Source: Didymella arachidicola
Lineage: Eukaryota > Ascomycota > Dothideomycetes > Pleosporales > Didymellaceae
Reading direction: 5' to 3'
DNA length: 64,000 nucleotides
NCBI GenBank assembly: GCA_016630955.3
Contig: CM049991.1
Span: 1,860,001-1,924,000 of the forward strand
The notes below the pieces were generated by a model that was not told where the DNA came from, made no database searches, and saw only the letters and a list, made by a program, of their open reading frames with translations. How positions within the stretch are numbered: the first letter of the stretch is position 1; each line of letters starts with the position of its first letter. The position numbers and the translations under genes are program-made. Positions 1 through 10,634 of this stretch are shown here, piece after piece.

Positions 1-203
1 GATATCCATCCCTCCTCTAATGCCCGACGGACACCTCCCCTTTAAACCTGCGATGCTGCCACATAGGCCCGAAACAAGGGTGAAACACGTTCCTCACGCC
101 TCTCCCTTTCCCACATATTGCGACAGCTGCCACATACCCGCGACGCGCGGCTCTCACATTCATGCACAGCCTTCGTACGCAATACTAAAAACCCGGAGCT
201 GCG

Positions 204-767
204 ATGTTGGGAATGAAAATGCGCAGCCTGGCGCACGCAGCAACCACACTCCACGTGCGCGCCGCACAACCCCAACCCCAGCCACCACCGCCGCCACCAC
301 ACCACCCCTTCGACCGCCTCCGGCCAGACTTCGACTTGGACAAAGCCATGGGCGCCAAGGAAATGGGCGACGTGCACTCTGAAGAAACGATACTGTTCCT
401 GTTCCTCACTTTTGGGATTTTGATCGTGCTGATCCTTATCTTGTTGCTCCTGGGGTTCCAGACATATATCAGCTGGCGCATCGCGCATGATATCATTTCT
501 GACGACGAGCGGCCGGAGGGGAAGGAGGGGAAGGGGTTTAGGAAGTGGGATAGGGAGAGGAAGGAGAGGAAGCGTGCACTGAGGGCGCTGGAGAAGGGGA
601 GGAGTGTCAGGGCGAGCTGGGGATATGGGAGTGGGTCGCGGACGAGTCAGAGGGAAGATGAGGAGTTGGGTATGAGTGGAGCGCGAGGGAGTAGTCTTGT
701 GCTGGATAAGATGGTGTTGGCGGGCGGGGAGAAGAAACCCTTTTGGAATTTAAAGAGGTGGATGTGA
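204..767 (+). CDS. small single-pass membrane protein, unknown function
   Basis: The single-exon frame encodes 187 aa. One strongly hydrophobic segment (about residues 60-85, rich in Leu and Ile) looks like a transmembrane helix. It is followed by a basic, charged tail rich in Arg, Lys and Glu, so a membrane anchor with a soluble cytosolic tail is inferred. The first ~45 residues are Pro/His-rich low complexity. An internal ATG at 348 would give a 139-aa protein beginning just before the helix and is an equally good start. The gene converges on the WD40 gene with only 15 bp between stop codons. No family was recognised. Confidence 0.55.
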   Translation: MLGMKMRSLAHAATTLHVRAAQPQPQPPPPPPHHPFDRLRPDFDLDKAMGAKEMGDVHSEETILFLFLTFGILIVLILILLLLGFQTYISWRIAHDIISDDERPEGKEGKGFRKWDRERKERKRALRALEKGRSVRASWGYGSGSRTSQREDEELGMSGARGSSLVLDKMVLAGGEKKPFWNLKRWM

Positions 768-782
768 TTGAGGTATCCAAGG

Positions 783-3294
783 TCACGATACGCATGCTTC
801 CCACTGCCGGTGAGTCTCCGCCTGCAACAACACCTCCTTCAAGGCCTTAAAGTCCTCACGCAGACTCGAGAACTGCTTCCGCAGCGCTTCGTGATCGGTG
901 CGCAAGCGGCTGATCTCTGACCGCTTGCCGCCCGTCCACGCCTCCGACCTCTTTGCTACCACGCACCGCTCTTTGGTTAATGCTTCGATTTCATGCATCC
1001 CGGCCTCGAAGCTGAAGCTTCTTCTCGGTGCGCTACTCGGGCTCTGAAGCGGGGTCGTGGCATCTGCGCCGCCATCGAGCGCTTTCGAGTGGTTGCGAAA
1101 TACGCGAGATTTCGGTCGAGAGTAGAGACTGCTCGAGAAGTTTTGCGGATAATCGCCTACAGTCGTTGGGTCTGGTGAGATTTCCACCAGCTTGCGCTTC
1201 TTACTCGTCGCTCGCGACTGCTTCGCTACGTTTCCCTGGAATGCAAGCTGGTTCAGCATCGGACTTGACGCAGGTATCGAGTCGTAGTTGCGCGAGATGT
1301 TGCGTAAAGAGAAAGATTCGTTCGTGCGGGACGATGCAGAGCGGACAGGAATGCTTATAGTAGCTGCCGCGGGTTGAGACAGCTTCGCTTTGGCTGCATG
1401 CCTCCCCGTTGCGCGCGCGACTGGCTGTTCCATGTTGCCCTGGTCATCCTCCGAGAGCAAAGAGCTGCGGCCGCTTGCGATGCACAGTGGCTTGTTTCCC
1501 TTATCAATCACGGCTATCTGAGACTCATTTGTGCGCTGAGCTGCCTCGTTCTTGCCTCTAGCCTTGCGAACCGATGGGAAGCGAGTCGATGGCGGTGTGA
1601 AGAAATCCTGACTGGACCATGCAGACCTTCGCATCGAGCAACACGATGATTTGGAAGCGCGCACTCGCCGTGGCTGACAAAGCGAGACAGTTGAAGCATT
1701 TTTGACTTGGGACTGACGACGTACACGTACAACCGATTCGTTATCACTGTCTGAATCAATCGCCACGTCGACTGGCTGCCGCGATGCAGGCAAAGCGCCC
1801 GACATCAAGGCCTCTGATAGCATCATATCGTGGGCATTTGCTCTAAGTGGCTGCACCACTGGGTTGGCCTCCTCATCATGGTAGTGCAAGGCGTATGGTG
1901 ATTGCGATGGCAGGTCGTGATGCGGAATCATTGTAGAGAATGCGACTCTCGGTGTCTTGTTGGCCTCCAATCTGCTTGCATTGCCCGTCTCATCCAGCCG
2001 ACCCCCCGCTATCCTCGTGGAATACGTTGGTATATCTTCAATTTCACCAACTACTTCCATCAGCTTCTTGATAACCGGCCCGGGTTCAGGCGACCGCGGC
2101 GACGTTTTCGTAGGAAGAATGGAGGGCGCAGACATATCGCCAACCCACTCAACCGCTCGAACAGGCTCGTCCATGACAATCTCGCTTACAAGCAATCCCA
2201 AGACGTCGTACACCAACACCTTGCCGCCTTCCGTACCCACCGCGATCAATGTCTCGTGATCTTTGCCTGCCGTCGGCTTCTCGTCTGCAGCGGCACCCTG
2301 GAACAGGATTCTACCATCTTGTCGATCCCGCGAAGTGAGATGTTCATTCGTAGTAAGTGACAATGAAGTCGCTGGACTGGAGACATGCTACGTCCTGAGT
2401 ATCTGGCCGCCGCTAGCGAAATCGACAAGCTTACATCGCCCATCGAGCCCAGCGCTTACGACTCGGGATATGTAACCGGGTATGAAAGCTGCTGTTGTGA
2501 CGCCGCCCATTGTAGCCTTATGGAGCTTGCTTATGGCTCCTACACTGACAGGTTCCAGTTGGTTATCGAGCAATTGATCATGACGTATAGAAGTCTGACT
2601 TTGACTGAGTGAGGGTATAGTGATTTTGTACAGTGCAAGAGTGCCATCTCGGAAGCCGAGTACAAATCGAACGGAAGACGGATCAGCCGATCCAACAAAG
2701 GTATCGAACGCTGCACATGTGACGGCCGAGGACATATCCGGGGGCTTGAATTCACCTAGAGCGACACCGTTCCCCCACCTGCCTTGTATCAATACCGTGG
2801 GTGGCGAAGACGAGGCAGTGAGCAGGAAGTTACCGTTCCTCGATATTGCCAGGACACTCGGTGGTGACGGATGCGAGTGTGATGAGTGCAGCAGATTTCC
2901 AGTCAGTAGTGAAAATGCATGTATCGAGTTGTTGAGCGTGGTGTTGAAGAAAAGGATACGTGAGTCCGGTGAGAAGCAAAGTAAACGAGCTGTGTCCTGT
3001 TTCCGTGTCAGCTTCGTGCTCTTGCATACTGAAGTCACTGTTACTTGCGCTACTATCTTTCAACTTGCGTTTCTTGTCTCGAGGCTGTGCTGTATCGTGG
3101 ACGAGAATGCCGTGACTGTCTGCCATCGCCAGCAAGCTACTGTTGTCAGGCGCAGCGCAAGCATTGACGATACCGCCGGCGCTCGCACACTCGAAGATCG
3201 TCGTATCATCGCCCGCTGGTGTCCGTAGGTGTATAGATTTAGATGTAGTAATAAGGAGGTGGCGGTAAAACCGTGGACTGTGCTCTACAGGCAT
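783..3294 (-). CDS. WD40-repeat protein with C-terminal coiled coil, interrupted by an in-frame TAG
   Basis: Exon 1 is 3294..3045, then a 55-nt GT-AG intron (2990..3044) with a GCTGAC branch-like site, then exon 2 from 2989 down to 783. The N-terminal half has WD40-like blades (for example around 'FSPDSRILFF' and 'GLDGRCKLVDF'). The C-terminal ~50 residues form a heptad-like helix, and the middle is disordered and basic. An in-frame TAG at 2390..2388 interrupts the reading. The same frame continues beyond it with WD40-like sequence, as if a Trp codon (TGG) had become TAG. An alternative in-frame 81-nt intron (2311..2391) would remove the stop but has a weak donor (GTAGCA). NEDD1/GCP-WD-like architecture is possible but not established. 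An ATG at 3294 is chosen; the frame extends upstream only from a GTG. Confidence 0.6.
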
Positions 3295-3706
3295 GACTGG
3301 CTCAAACACGGAGTAGAAGTGACCCCGAAGGTGTGTTGGGGTGACGACTGAAAAAAGTGATCAAAATAACCTTACCACGTGGCTACGACCAAGTAGGAAC
3401 GACAGGTGCATATGTATAACTGAGGGAGGAGTTGGCCACATGACGACGAGATTATTGAGACTACCTAATACCCGTTTTACGAACTATCTGTATCCAACCG
3501 AGTACGCCACGCTATGCAAACAAATCCCACCCTAGTGTGCCACGGTGTAGCTAACAACTCTCAGCCAAAGAAGTGCCATCATCAAGTCGTGTAAAGGTGT
3601 TGATATCCAACAACCTGTGCGGATGTCCAGACAAATTTATCCAAGAAACGCTGCCATAGCAGCTCAGAGAAACAAACGTACAAGCAAAAGTACATGTACG
3701 GCCAGC
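3295..3706. other. intergenic, divergent/convergent spacer
   Basis: This stretch lies between the start of the WD40 gene and the stop of the coiled-coil gene. I see no convincing coding sequence; it presumably holds the WD40 promoter and the 3' UTR of the next gene. Confidence 0.5.
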
Positions 3707-6700
3707 TCAGACATGTCTCGTCTTAGCAGCCTCACCAATCTCAGCGCCATCGATCTCCTGTTCCTCGACGTTCTCGTCGACACCAAAGCCGCTGTCCCAC
3801 TGCCTCTTCGCGACCTTCCTGCCGCTCTTGCTCTTCTTGCCAATCTTAACCTTCTCGGTGATCTTGCCCACCTTGCCTGTGGCGACGCGGTGTAGATCGA
3901 CACCAGTGGTCTTGACCTCGAGGCCCTTGATCTTCATGGCGCGCACAGCAGCAACAGCTTCAGCGCCACGTTTCTTAAGGTCCTCAGCAAGCGCTTCATT
4001 CTGCTCCTGTAGGACACGCTGCTGCAGTGTCATGCGGTCGATAGTCTCCCGGGTATCCTGCTCGAACTTGGCGAATTCCTTGACAACATCAAGACGTGCG
4101 GCTTCGACCTGGACGAGCTTCTCGGCACGGTCGTCGGCAAGGATGTGCAGCTCTTCAATTTGAGCATCCTTATCGATGAGGGTACTCTCGTACTCAATCT
4201 TAAGGTCTGCGTTCTGGTTCCGTAGCTCGGAAATGGTGTCGTTCTGGGTTTCGATGACGACCTTCAGAGCCCCAGCCTCGTCGGCATGTGCGTTGGTGAT
4301 GGTGAGCAACTCGACTGCTTCACGACCAACGCGATCAGACAGAGACTCGTTCTCCTTACGATACGCCTCGTTGTCTGCTTGCGCTTCGGCAAGGTTGCGC
4401 TCCAAGGTGGCGATATTGCTATCCAGGGTAGCCTTCTCTTGGTCATGTGCTTGCTCAGCCTCGACAAAACGCTCAGTGAGACCCTGAATCTCGGCTTGCT
4501 TGCGTGCAATCTCGTTCGTGAGGTCGGTGATCTCTGCCTGGAGGGAGGTGATTTCAGAACTAGTCGAGCTCTCGAGCGCGGCATGCTTGGCTTCCAGCTC
4601 CGCAAGCTCGCCGTTGAGGTTGGCGGTCTGGAGTTCACGATCCTCCTCAAGCTGATCGCGAGCCTCCGTCATCTTGACGAGGTCTGCCTCAGATGTTGCA
4701 AGGGACTCGCGGAGGGTGACGAGTTGCTCTTCCATGTCGACGATAGCTTGCTGTGCTCCCTCACGAAGCTCCTGCTCAGCGTTGAGCTGCTCAGTGAGCT
4801 CGGCCTCACGTTCTTCATTTGCAGCCTGCAGCTCAAGAATCTCCTGCTCCTTCTCCTGCTGAACTTGGAACAGCTTACTGCGAAGCTCGTTGGTCTGAAT
4901 GCCGAGCTGGTGAACCTTGTCGTTGAGCTCCTCGATCTTTTCGTTGGCTTCATCGAGGGCAGTCTCGGTCGTCTCGCGCTGCTCGCGCTCAGCGATGATG
5001 TTGGCCTTGGCTTGCTCAAGGCTCTCGGTGAGGTCGCTGACCTGCTCGGTAAGGTTCTCGATGGTGTTGGTGTGGGTGTAAATGATATCGCTCTGCTTCT
5101 CGTTCTCTGCCTCGGCATCAGAGCGGGCAGCCGTCTCTTGCGCGAGCTTATCGCGAAGGTCGGTTATAGTGGCATCGATGGTACCGAAGTCTGCCTCCAT
5201 CGAGTCGATGCGACCTTGGAGCTCCTCAATAAAATCAGTCTTTTGAGCTGCCTCATCCTCAGCAGCCTCGCGACCTTCCTGCTCGACGTCACGTTGTGCC
5301 TGGAGGTCGGCGACAATGTCGGCATGCTCTCCCTCCATGCGCTCAATGCGCTCCTGGTATTCGGCTTCGAGTTCGGTGGTGCTCTGCGTTAGAGTCTCGA
5401 CTTCGGTACGGTAGGTCTCGAGAGACTCGCGGAGGCGGTCGAGATCGGTGTCCTTCTCCTGCACTTGCTCCACAAGGGTGTCGACCTGAAGGTCCTTTTG
5501 TCTCATGTCCGACTCCTGATCTTCAGTCAAGTCGGTCAGAGTCTGCACGCGCTCCTCGAGGTCGATGATGATGCGCTGCTTCTCCTCGTTGCCTTTATCC
5601 AGTGTGTAAACCTTCTTGTCAAGCTCAACCTTGCGCTCCTCAGCCTCGCCGAGCAAATCCAATACGCCCTCATACTGGCGGCGCAGCAGGACCTCAGTAT
5701 CTTGGGCGGCTTGGGCGATCTCAGTCTTCTCTTTCAACTCGAAGAAGATACCGTTGAAAAGCTTAGGGATCTTGCGGAGGAGCTGCTCGTTGGTGATGCC
5801 CTTAGTCTCGTTCGGGAAGTACTTCTCGATGGCAGTGCGAAGCTCAGCAAAGCCGGTGCGCAGAGTGCTCAAGATGTCTGCGCTGCTGGCACCGCGCTTC
5901 AAGAAGCCAAGGTTTTGGACTTCGATCGTGATAACGCGTAGGGCACCGACGGCCTCGGCTGTCTCCTGCATCAACCTCTGGATCTCTCGCTCGTAACGCT
6001 CGACGGCCTGTTCATGGATAGTCTGCTGTGGAAGGTCTTCGTCTTCGTCCAATTCGTCGACACGAAGATGCTTGATGGATGGCAGGTGCTCGAGTGTGAC
6101 TTCTTGTGACAGCTCCAACACGCGTGATGCGTAGGGGCCGTTGGGTGCGTACTCCATCTCGAGTTCTTGGGACATGTTGAGCTCCGTGGGTTCGACGAGC
6201 ATGAAGTCTTCATCGTCGTCGTCCTCGTTTTCGAAGGGTTCAGCAGAGCCATCAAGCTCTCGGCTGAGGTCGCGGTCGCTGGAGCCCATGTATTGCGCGC
6301 TGTTGCGGAGCTCGTCGAGCTCGCGGCGGGCATCGTCCAACTGCTGGGCAAGGTCATCGTGGTCAGCGTCGCTCATGTGGATATTACCCAGGCGGCTGGC
6401 CTCGAGGCGGAATTCCAGGTCCTGGATCTTGTCATCCCGCTTCTTCAGCTCGCGGCGTAGCTCCAATAGCTGCTTCTTGCCCCGCTTCCGGCTATCTTCG
6501 ATCTCGTTGACCTCCTGGCTAAGGTGGCTGCGGCGGAGGCGACGGCGGGTCCGGCCATCGAGCACGGCTGTGAGAGGCGCGTACTGGAAGCGGTGACCGT
6601 TGAGATCGTAGTCGTCGACGCGTTCGACGTGTAGCTGCGCAGGCATCGACATGCGCTCGCGGCGCCGGCTAGCAAACTTTGCCCTCGAGGCACCAATGCG

Positions 6701-7144
6701 GTCGAGATGTGGTGTGAGACCTGGCAGAGGCTGTGTGGCAGGTCCGGCGAGCTCATCTTCCTCATCGTAGGCGGCCACGACAGGCTCTGATGCGCGACGC
6801 GTGCGGCGAACAATGGGCGACGACTGGATCTCTGTGGGCACCGTGTCGGCAGGCAGGTACTGTATACGCGTAACCGACTGCTGGAACTCCTGTTCGAGCT
6901 GCGAGGAGCCGTCATCGTCCTCGTCTTCCTCCTCGATGATTGTCTGCACGCGCTTTGTGCGCTTTGACTGGGACTGGGACGCGAGCGGCGAGGCGGCGCG
7001 CTTGCCCGTTGTGACCGTGACGTCCTCCTGTGTGCTCTGGGTGCTGCCCTGCGAGCTCTTCGACGGGCGACCCCGCCTGCGTCGTGGCGCGTCGCCGGGC
7101 CCTTCGTGGTGGTGCTCACTGGGAAGGCCGCTGAGGCGAGCCAT
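3707..7144 (-). CDS. large AT-hook coiled-coil protein
   Basis: This is an uninterrupted 1145-aa frame starting at ATG 7144. Near the N terminus (about residues 22-30) is a basic Arg/Gly/Arg/Pro stretch matching an AT-hook, then a short basic nuclear-localisation-like run and acidic tracts (EEEDEDDDG). From about residue 200 to 1060 the sequence is almost continuously Glu/Gln/Leu/Lys-rich in heptads, indicating a long coiled coil. The C terminus is Lys/Gly-rich and basic. The combination suggests a nuclear structural or chromatin-tethering filament protein; that is inference, and similarity to myosin, SMC or golgin proteins would be mostly compositional. Codon use is ordinary and no intron is needed. 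Confidence 0.8.
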   Translation of the reverse strand: MARLSGLPSEHHHEGPGDAPRRRRGRPSKSSQGSTQSTQEDVTVTTGKRAASPLASQSQSKRTKRVQTIIEEEDEDDDGSSQLEQEFQQSVTRIQYLPADTVPTEIQSSPIVRRTRRASEPVVAAYDEEDELAGPATQPLPGLTPHLDRIGASRAKFASRRRERMSMPAQLHVERVDDYDLNGHRFQYAPLTAVLDGRTRRRLRRSHLSQEVNEIEDSRKRGKKQLLELRRELKKRDDKIQDLEFRLEASRLGNIHMSDADHDDLAQQLDDARRELDELRNSAQYMGSSDRDLSRELDGSAEPFENEDDDDEDFMLVEPTELNMSQELEMEYAPNGPYASRVLELSQEVTLEHLPSIKHLRVDELDEDEDLPQQTIHEQAVERYEREIQRLMQETAEAVGALRVITIEVQNLGFLKRGASSADILSTLRTGFAELRTAIEKYFPNETKGITNEQLLRKIPKLFNGIFFELKEKTEIAQAAQDTEVLLRRQYEGVLDLLGEAEERKVELDKKVYTLDKGNEEKQRIIIDLEERVQTLTDLTEDQESDMRQKDLQVDTLVEQVQEKDTDLDRLRESLETYRTEVETLTQSTTELEAEYQERIERMEGEHADIVADLQAQRDVEQEGREAAEDEAAQKTDFIEELQGRIDSMEADFGTIDATITDLRDKLAQETAARSDAEAENEKQSDIIYTHTNTIENLTEQVSDLTESLEQAKANIIAEREQRETTETALDEANEKIEELNDKVHQLGIQTNELRSKLFQVQQEKEQEILELQAANEEREAELTEQLNAEQELREGAQQAIVDMEEQLVTLRESLATSEADLVKMTEARDQLEEDRELQTANLNGELAELEAKHAALESSTSSEITSLQAEITDLTNEIARKQAEIQGLTERFVEAEQAHDQEKATLDSNIATLERNLAEAQADNEAYRKENESLSDRVGREAVELLTITNAHADEAGALKVVIETQNDTISELRNQNADLKIEYESTLIDKDAQIEELHILADDRAEKLVQVEAARLDVVKEFAKFEQDTRETIDRMTLQQRVLQEQNEALAEDLKKRGAEAVAAVRAMKIKGLEVKTTGVDLHRVATGKVGKITEKVKIGKKSKSGRKVAKRQWDSGFGVDENVEEQEIDGAEIGEAAKTRHV

Positions 7145-8333
7145 GGTAGCGATGGTCTATCGTGTCTTTGGTGAGGTCAGCTCAGTTCCAGGCCCGAGGA
7201 GGAGCGCGAACAGCGGTGCAGACGCGTCAGAGGTGCTTACCTACTATCCAAGAAACAAAAAGATGCTACAGTAGTTCGCGGATCGTTAAGCGCTCCGTGT
7301 CGTTCTGGCCCAAGCGCTTTCGTGATGGAGTGTGAACGGTCTTGTCACAAGTGGGGAACCAGGTGTGCGGTGCGGCAGGAACGATCGCAGGGTGCTGGGC
7401 GAGAAGGATTTGTATGGGAGGTGAAGAAAGTGGAAGGTGCAGAGAGGGAGGGGTTGCCTGGTGAGATCACTGCGCGGTCACCGGGCGCGCGGGTTGAACT
7501 TGCTGGTGAATTGAGTGGCTGGGGACAGCTTCTCGCTACTGACGTAGAACCTGCACGGGAACCGGGATGTTTGCTGTCTCACGCAGGGGTCGAGACGCGT
7601 CTTTCACTCGTGTTTTCGCGTTTGCTGGTCCAGATCCCAAGATGATGATGCTGCGAGTTCTATGGAAGTGCTCTGCAGGAGTGCAGCAGTTTTGCAGCGC
7701 ACAATGTGTCCTTGTTGACGCGTGTGACGTCGTCCTTACACACAAAGCCCACGCAAAATAACCTTGACAGCCGGGGCTCCAGCTCCAGCTTGACCCAATC
7801 AAATGCGAGCTTTCTCAATCCAGCAAAACTGCAAGGGGCCGTCCTGCGACCGCGGAGATGAAATCGCTGAAGCGGCGATCACTCATCTCATGAACGGCAC
7901 AGACTTGGTTCTCTGAAAATATTCTTTGAGCTAGATATTTGAGCTCCAGGCAGCAGCCTGAGGCGTAAATTGTGCAGCTACCTACCGTGGACACTTGAGA
8001 CGCGAATATCATCCACCAAGTCTGGTTCTGGATTGATCTTACCTCCAAGACAGTCGTGATGGGGAGGAATGTGTCTTGATTCATGCGGTATTGTGGATCA
8101 ATCACATGCGAACTGCTTGCTTTCTTCCACGCAGGACCCTAGCTGTCACGCCCAACCCCAGGCTCTGAAGTCGTTGCTTTTGGAGTCGAGCGTCTTGAGG
8201 CTCAGGGTTTTCATTGCACATCAATGCCGTGTCCGTGGCGTTTCAGGAACAGGAAGGTGAAGCCTGAAATGGGACCAATGATCGCAGATGCGCATTGAGG
8301 ATTTTATCGAGCGCGTGACAACAGTCAGTAGCC
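7145..8333. other. intergenic, no gene seen
   Basis: About 1.2 kb between the starts/ends of two minus-strand genes. Only short unconvincing frames occur. The first few hundred bases upstream of 7144 should contain the promoter of the coiled-coil gene. Confidence 0.5.
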
Positions 8334-9953
8334 TTACTTCTTCAGCAAGAAGTCACTTTTGATCAGGAATCCTTTTGTCGCGCTCGCAACCCCATACAAC
8401 CCTCCCAAGGGCCAAGTATCCCAGAACCTCTTGTACGCCCACTCTTTCCAACCAAGCTCCCTCTTCAGCACCGCTCCACCAGCAACACCCTGTAAGTCGA
8501 CCTTGACTTTATCATAGACTGAAGGCAAGCTCTCAGCGTGGTACCTCTTCCTCAGCTCCATATACTTGTCTTTGTCATAAATGTCCCAGAACTCCTGCTC
8601 TGTGTAGTATGCATGCGCGTACAAGCACTTCATGCCTCCCAGCTCGGTGGCTTTCTGCTCGAAGTCACGATTCAACTTGATGAAAGCCTGATTGTCTTTT
8701 GGACCCATGTCCCAGATTCCCACGTCGAGAAGAATGTCGTCCTTGATGTTGTTGCCCTGTGAGAAGGACCGTTCGTCCAACGGCGCTGACTTGACAGGAC
8801 AAAGCCAGAGAGGCCAGATGCCTGTTCGCTCATCGGTCCATTCGATGAACTCTGTGGCTGAGGCATAAGGCACGGCAAAGTCTTGTATGATTGTTTGTGC
8901 GGCGATGCCAGAGCGATGAAGGGCATGAACCATCGTACGACTGTACATGAACGGGTCGAGTAAGTACCGTGTTAGGGCATTAAATGGCGTGACGAAGTAT
9001 TTGAAGGCCCGTAGACCGGACCAGAACACACCGCGGTCATAGCGGAATAGGTATGTCTTGACTGGCACGTATTCTTTGTGGGTAGTTCGCCTCCCAAAGG
9101 CTCGACTCGTTTGGGCGAGAGACTTCAATATAGTTTCTGCGTGCATATAGAACCATGGATCTGATGCGCGGTCGAAGCGTTGGATTCTTCCAGAAGGTGG
9201 CTGGTTTGTGAGGCGACCGATCATGATCACACCACTTGCTGGGGAGTAGAGGATACCGTCCATGTAGGCAACGTCTGACTGCTGCTGATACTGCTTGAGC
9301 TGTTTCACCGCTTCGTCGGTGTCACCGACTGGGATGTATTCCAATTCGACATGGCTCTTGGCTTCAATGAGCTCTATCTCGAGGAGTGTGATGACTCCGA
9401 GACTTCCACAACTCCCAGCTGCGGTGAAGAATAGGTCTCGATGCTCTTCAGCGGACGCCCATACGATATCGCCGTTGCCCAAGATGATCTCGACTCCTCT
9501 GATAGTGCGATCAAAGAGTCCAAATCTGAACGAACTGCTCTCGCCGCTAGTACCTGCGAAACTGTATGTCAAGGCCTCGTTAGCATCTTGCACGTACGGT
9601 ACATGGGGAATTTGCGAGAGAGCAGTCTGATCGAATGGCCCAACGTCGACTTACCCTCCGCCTACTGTGATATTTGGGAGCTCCATGACGACTTTTGGCA
9701 GAAAGCCCTGCTCAAGCGTTGCATCTACAAGTTGGTCCATAGGAACATTGGGCTCCACCAGAACCGTCTGATTCAATTTATCGAATTTCAGTACATGGTC
9801 GAGCGAGCTGACATCGATGATCTGGTTTCGTCGCCGCGGGGAGTGCCGTGTTGACAATGTCGAGCCATGGTATATTCTGAATGGCGTTCTCGAAGTGCTG
9901 AACCGCTTGACCTGCGATGCAAGCCTCGCAACCGTCGTCGTGTGCTCCTCCAT
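8334..9953 (-). CDS. DHCR24-like FAD-binding oxidoreductase (paralogue A)
   Basis: Two exons, 9953..9655 and 9561..8334, are joined across a 93-nt intron (donor GTAAGT, acceptor ACAG), giving 508 aa. The start ATG at 9953 aligns with the paralogue. The N-terminal FAD-binding (PCMH-type) domain carries 'PFRIYHGST', 'VEPNVPMDQLV' and 'ITVGGG'. After splicing this reads into 'GTSGESSSF', exactly as in paralogue B. The C-terminal half matches the Delta(24)-sterol reductase (DHCR24/diminuto) family in length and layout. Members reduce side-chain double bonds using NAD(P)H and FAD; the substrate here is unknown, since ergosterol synthesis does not need a canonical DHCR24. It is transcribed divergently from paralogue B. 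Confidence 0.85.
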
Positions 9954-10634
9954 GTCTTGAATGTTACTGTAAGAGGTCAAGGCGGAGACCACGGAATAAG
10001 GATAGCAAAGTGTGCGGGAGCTAAAGATGGAGATGAAGACTGCATGCCGAGGCCCTGGTGTCGTTGTCTTGGACAAACGCGGGCAGGGCTGAGCCTACTC
10101 CACACCGCAAGCTATTGAACCCTACTGCCCTTTAACTGCGAATCTGGGCGCCGTTTCAATGCCTATCGAAGCCTGCTGCTTCATTGAAGGACATCGAAGC
10201 GTTGAGCCCGCGCCTCGTACAAGTCTGTCATTTCCCTCTTCCCATCACTGCTAACGTTACCCTTGATAGCTTTGTTGAGCACTTCGAACGCGCTCGACGT
10301 GCAGCTGTTTGCACTTGCCGGAAGATCCGGAGCAGAGCCCCACTTAAGTCAGTGACGTATGCCGACAGGAAGACTCAGCCTCAATAGTTGTCGCACAGTC
10401 ACACAGCATCGTGAGCGTAACGGAAGCGAGGATTCAGCTGGATGAGCGGACAGGTGTAAGGAGCTGAGAGAAGAGTCTTGAGAGGCTTGCACTGAGGACG
10501 CACACAAAGTCTCCCACGCATCCACCTCAGTAGGAGGTGCAACACTAGCGCAAACGAGCCACGAACACCAGCCACTAGACAGCCACTGAAGCTCCGTATC
10601 GCCCTTTTCAAACGCATGAAAGAGCTGGAGAGGC
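9954..10634. promoter_or_regulatory. shared divergent promoter region of the two DHCR24-like genes
   Basis: A 681-bp spacer separates the two divergently oriented start codons (9953 minus, 10635 plus). No gene is visible. Both genes probably draw regulatory sites from here, but I cannot name a specific operator. Confidence 0.5.

Noticed and set aside
2311..2391. An 81-nt intron removing the TAG of the WD40 gene
   Set aside because: It is possible but the donor GTAGCA is weak, it lacks a good branch site at the right distance, and the removed sequence itself reads like WD40 continuation. Kept only as an alternative.
4286..5392. Long plus-strand frame opposite the coiled-coil gene
   Set aside because: It is the antisense shadow of a Glu/Leu/Gln-rich coiled coil; Leu/Val/Ser-rich with no domain.
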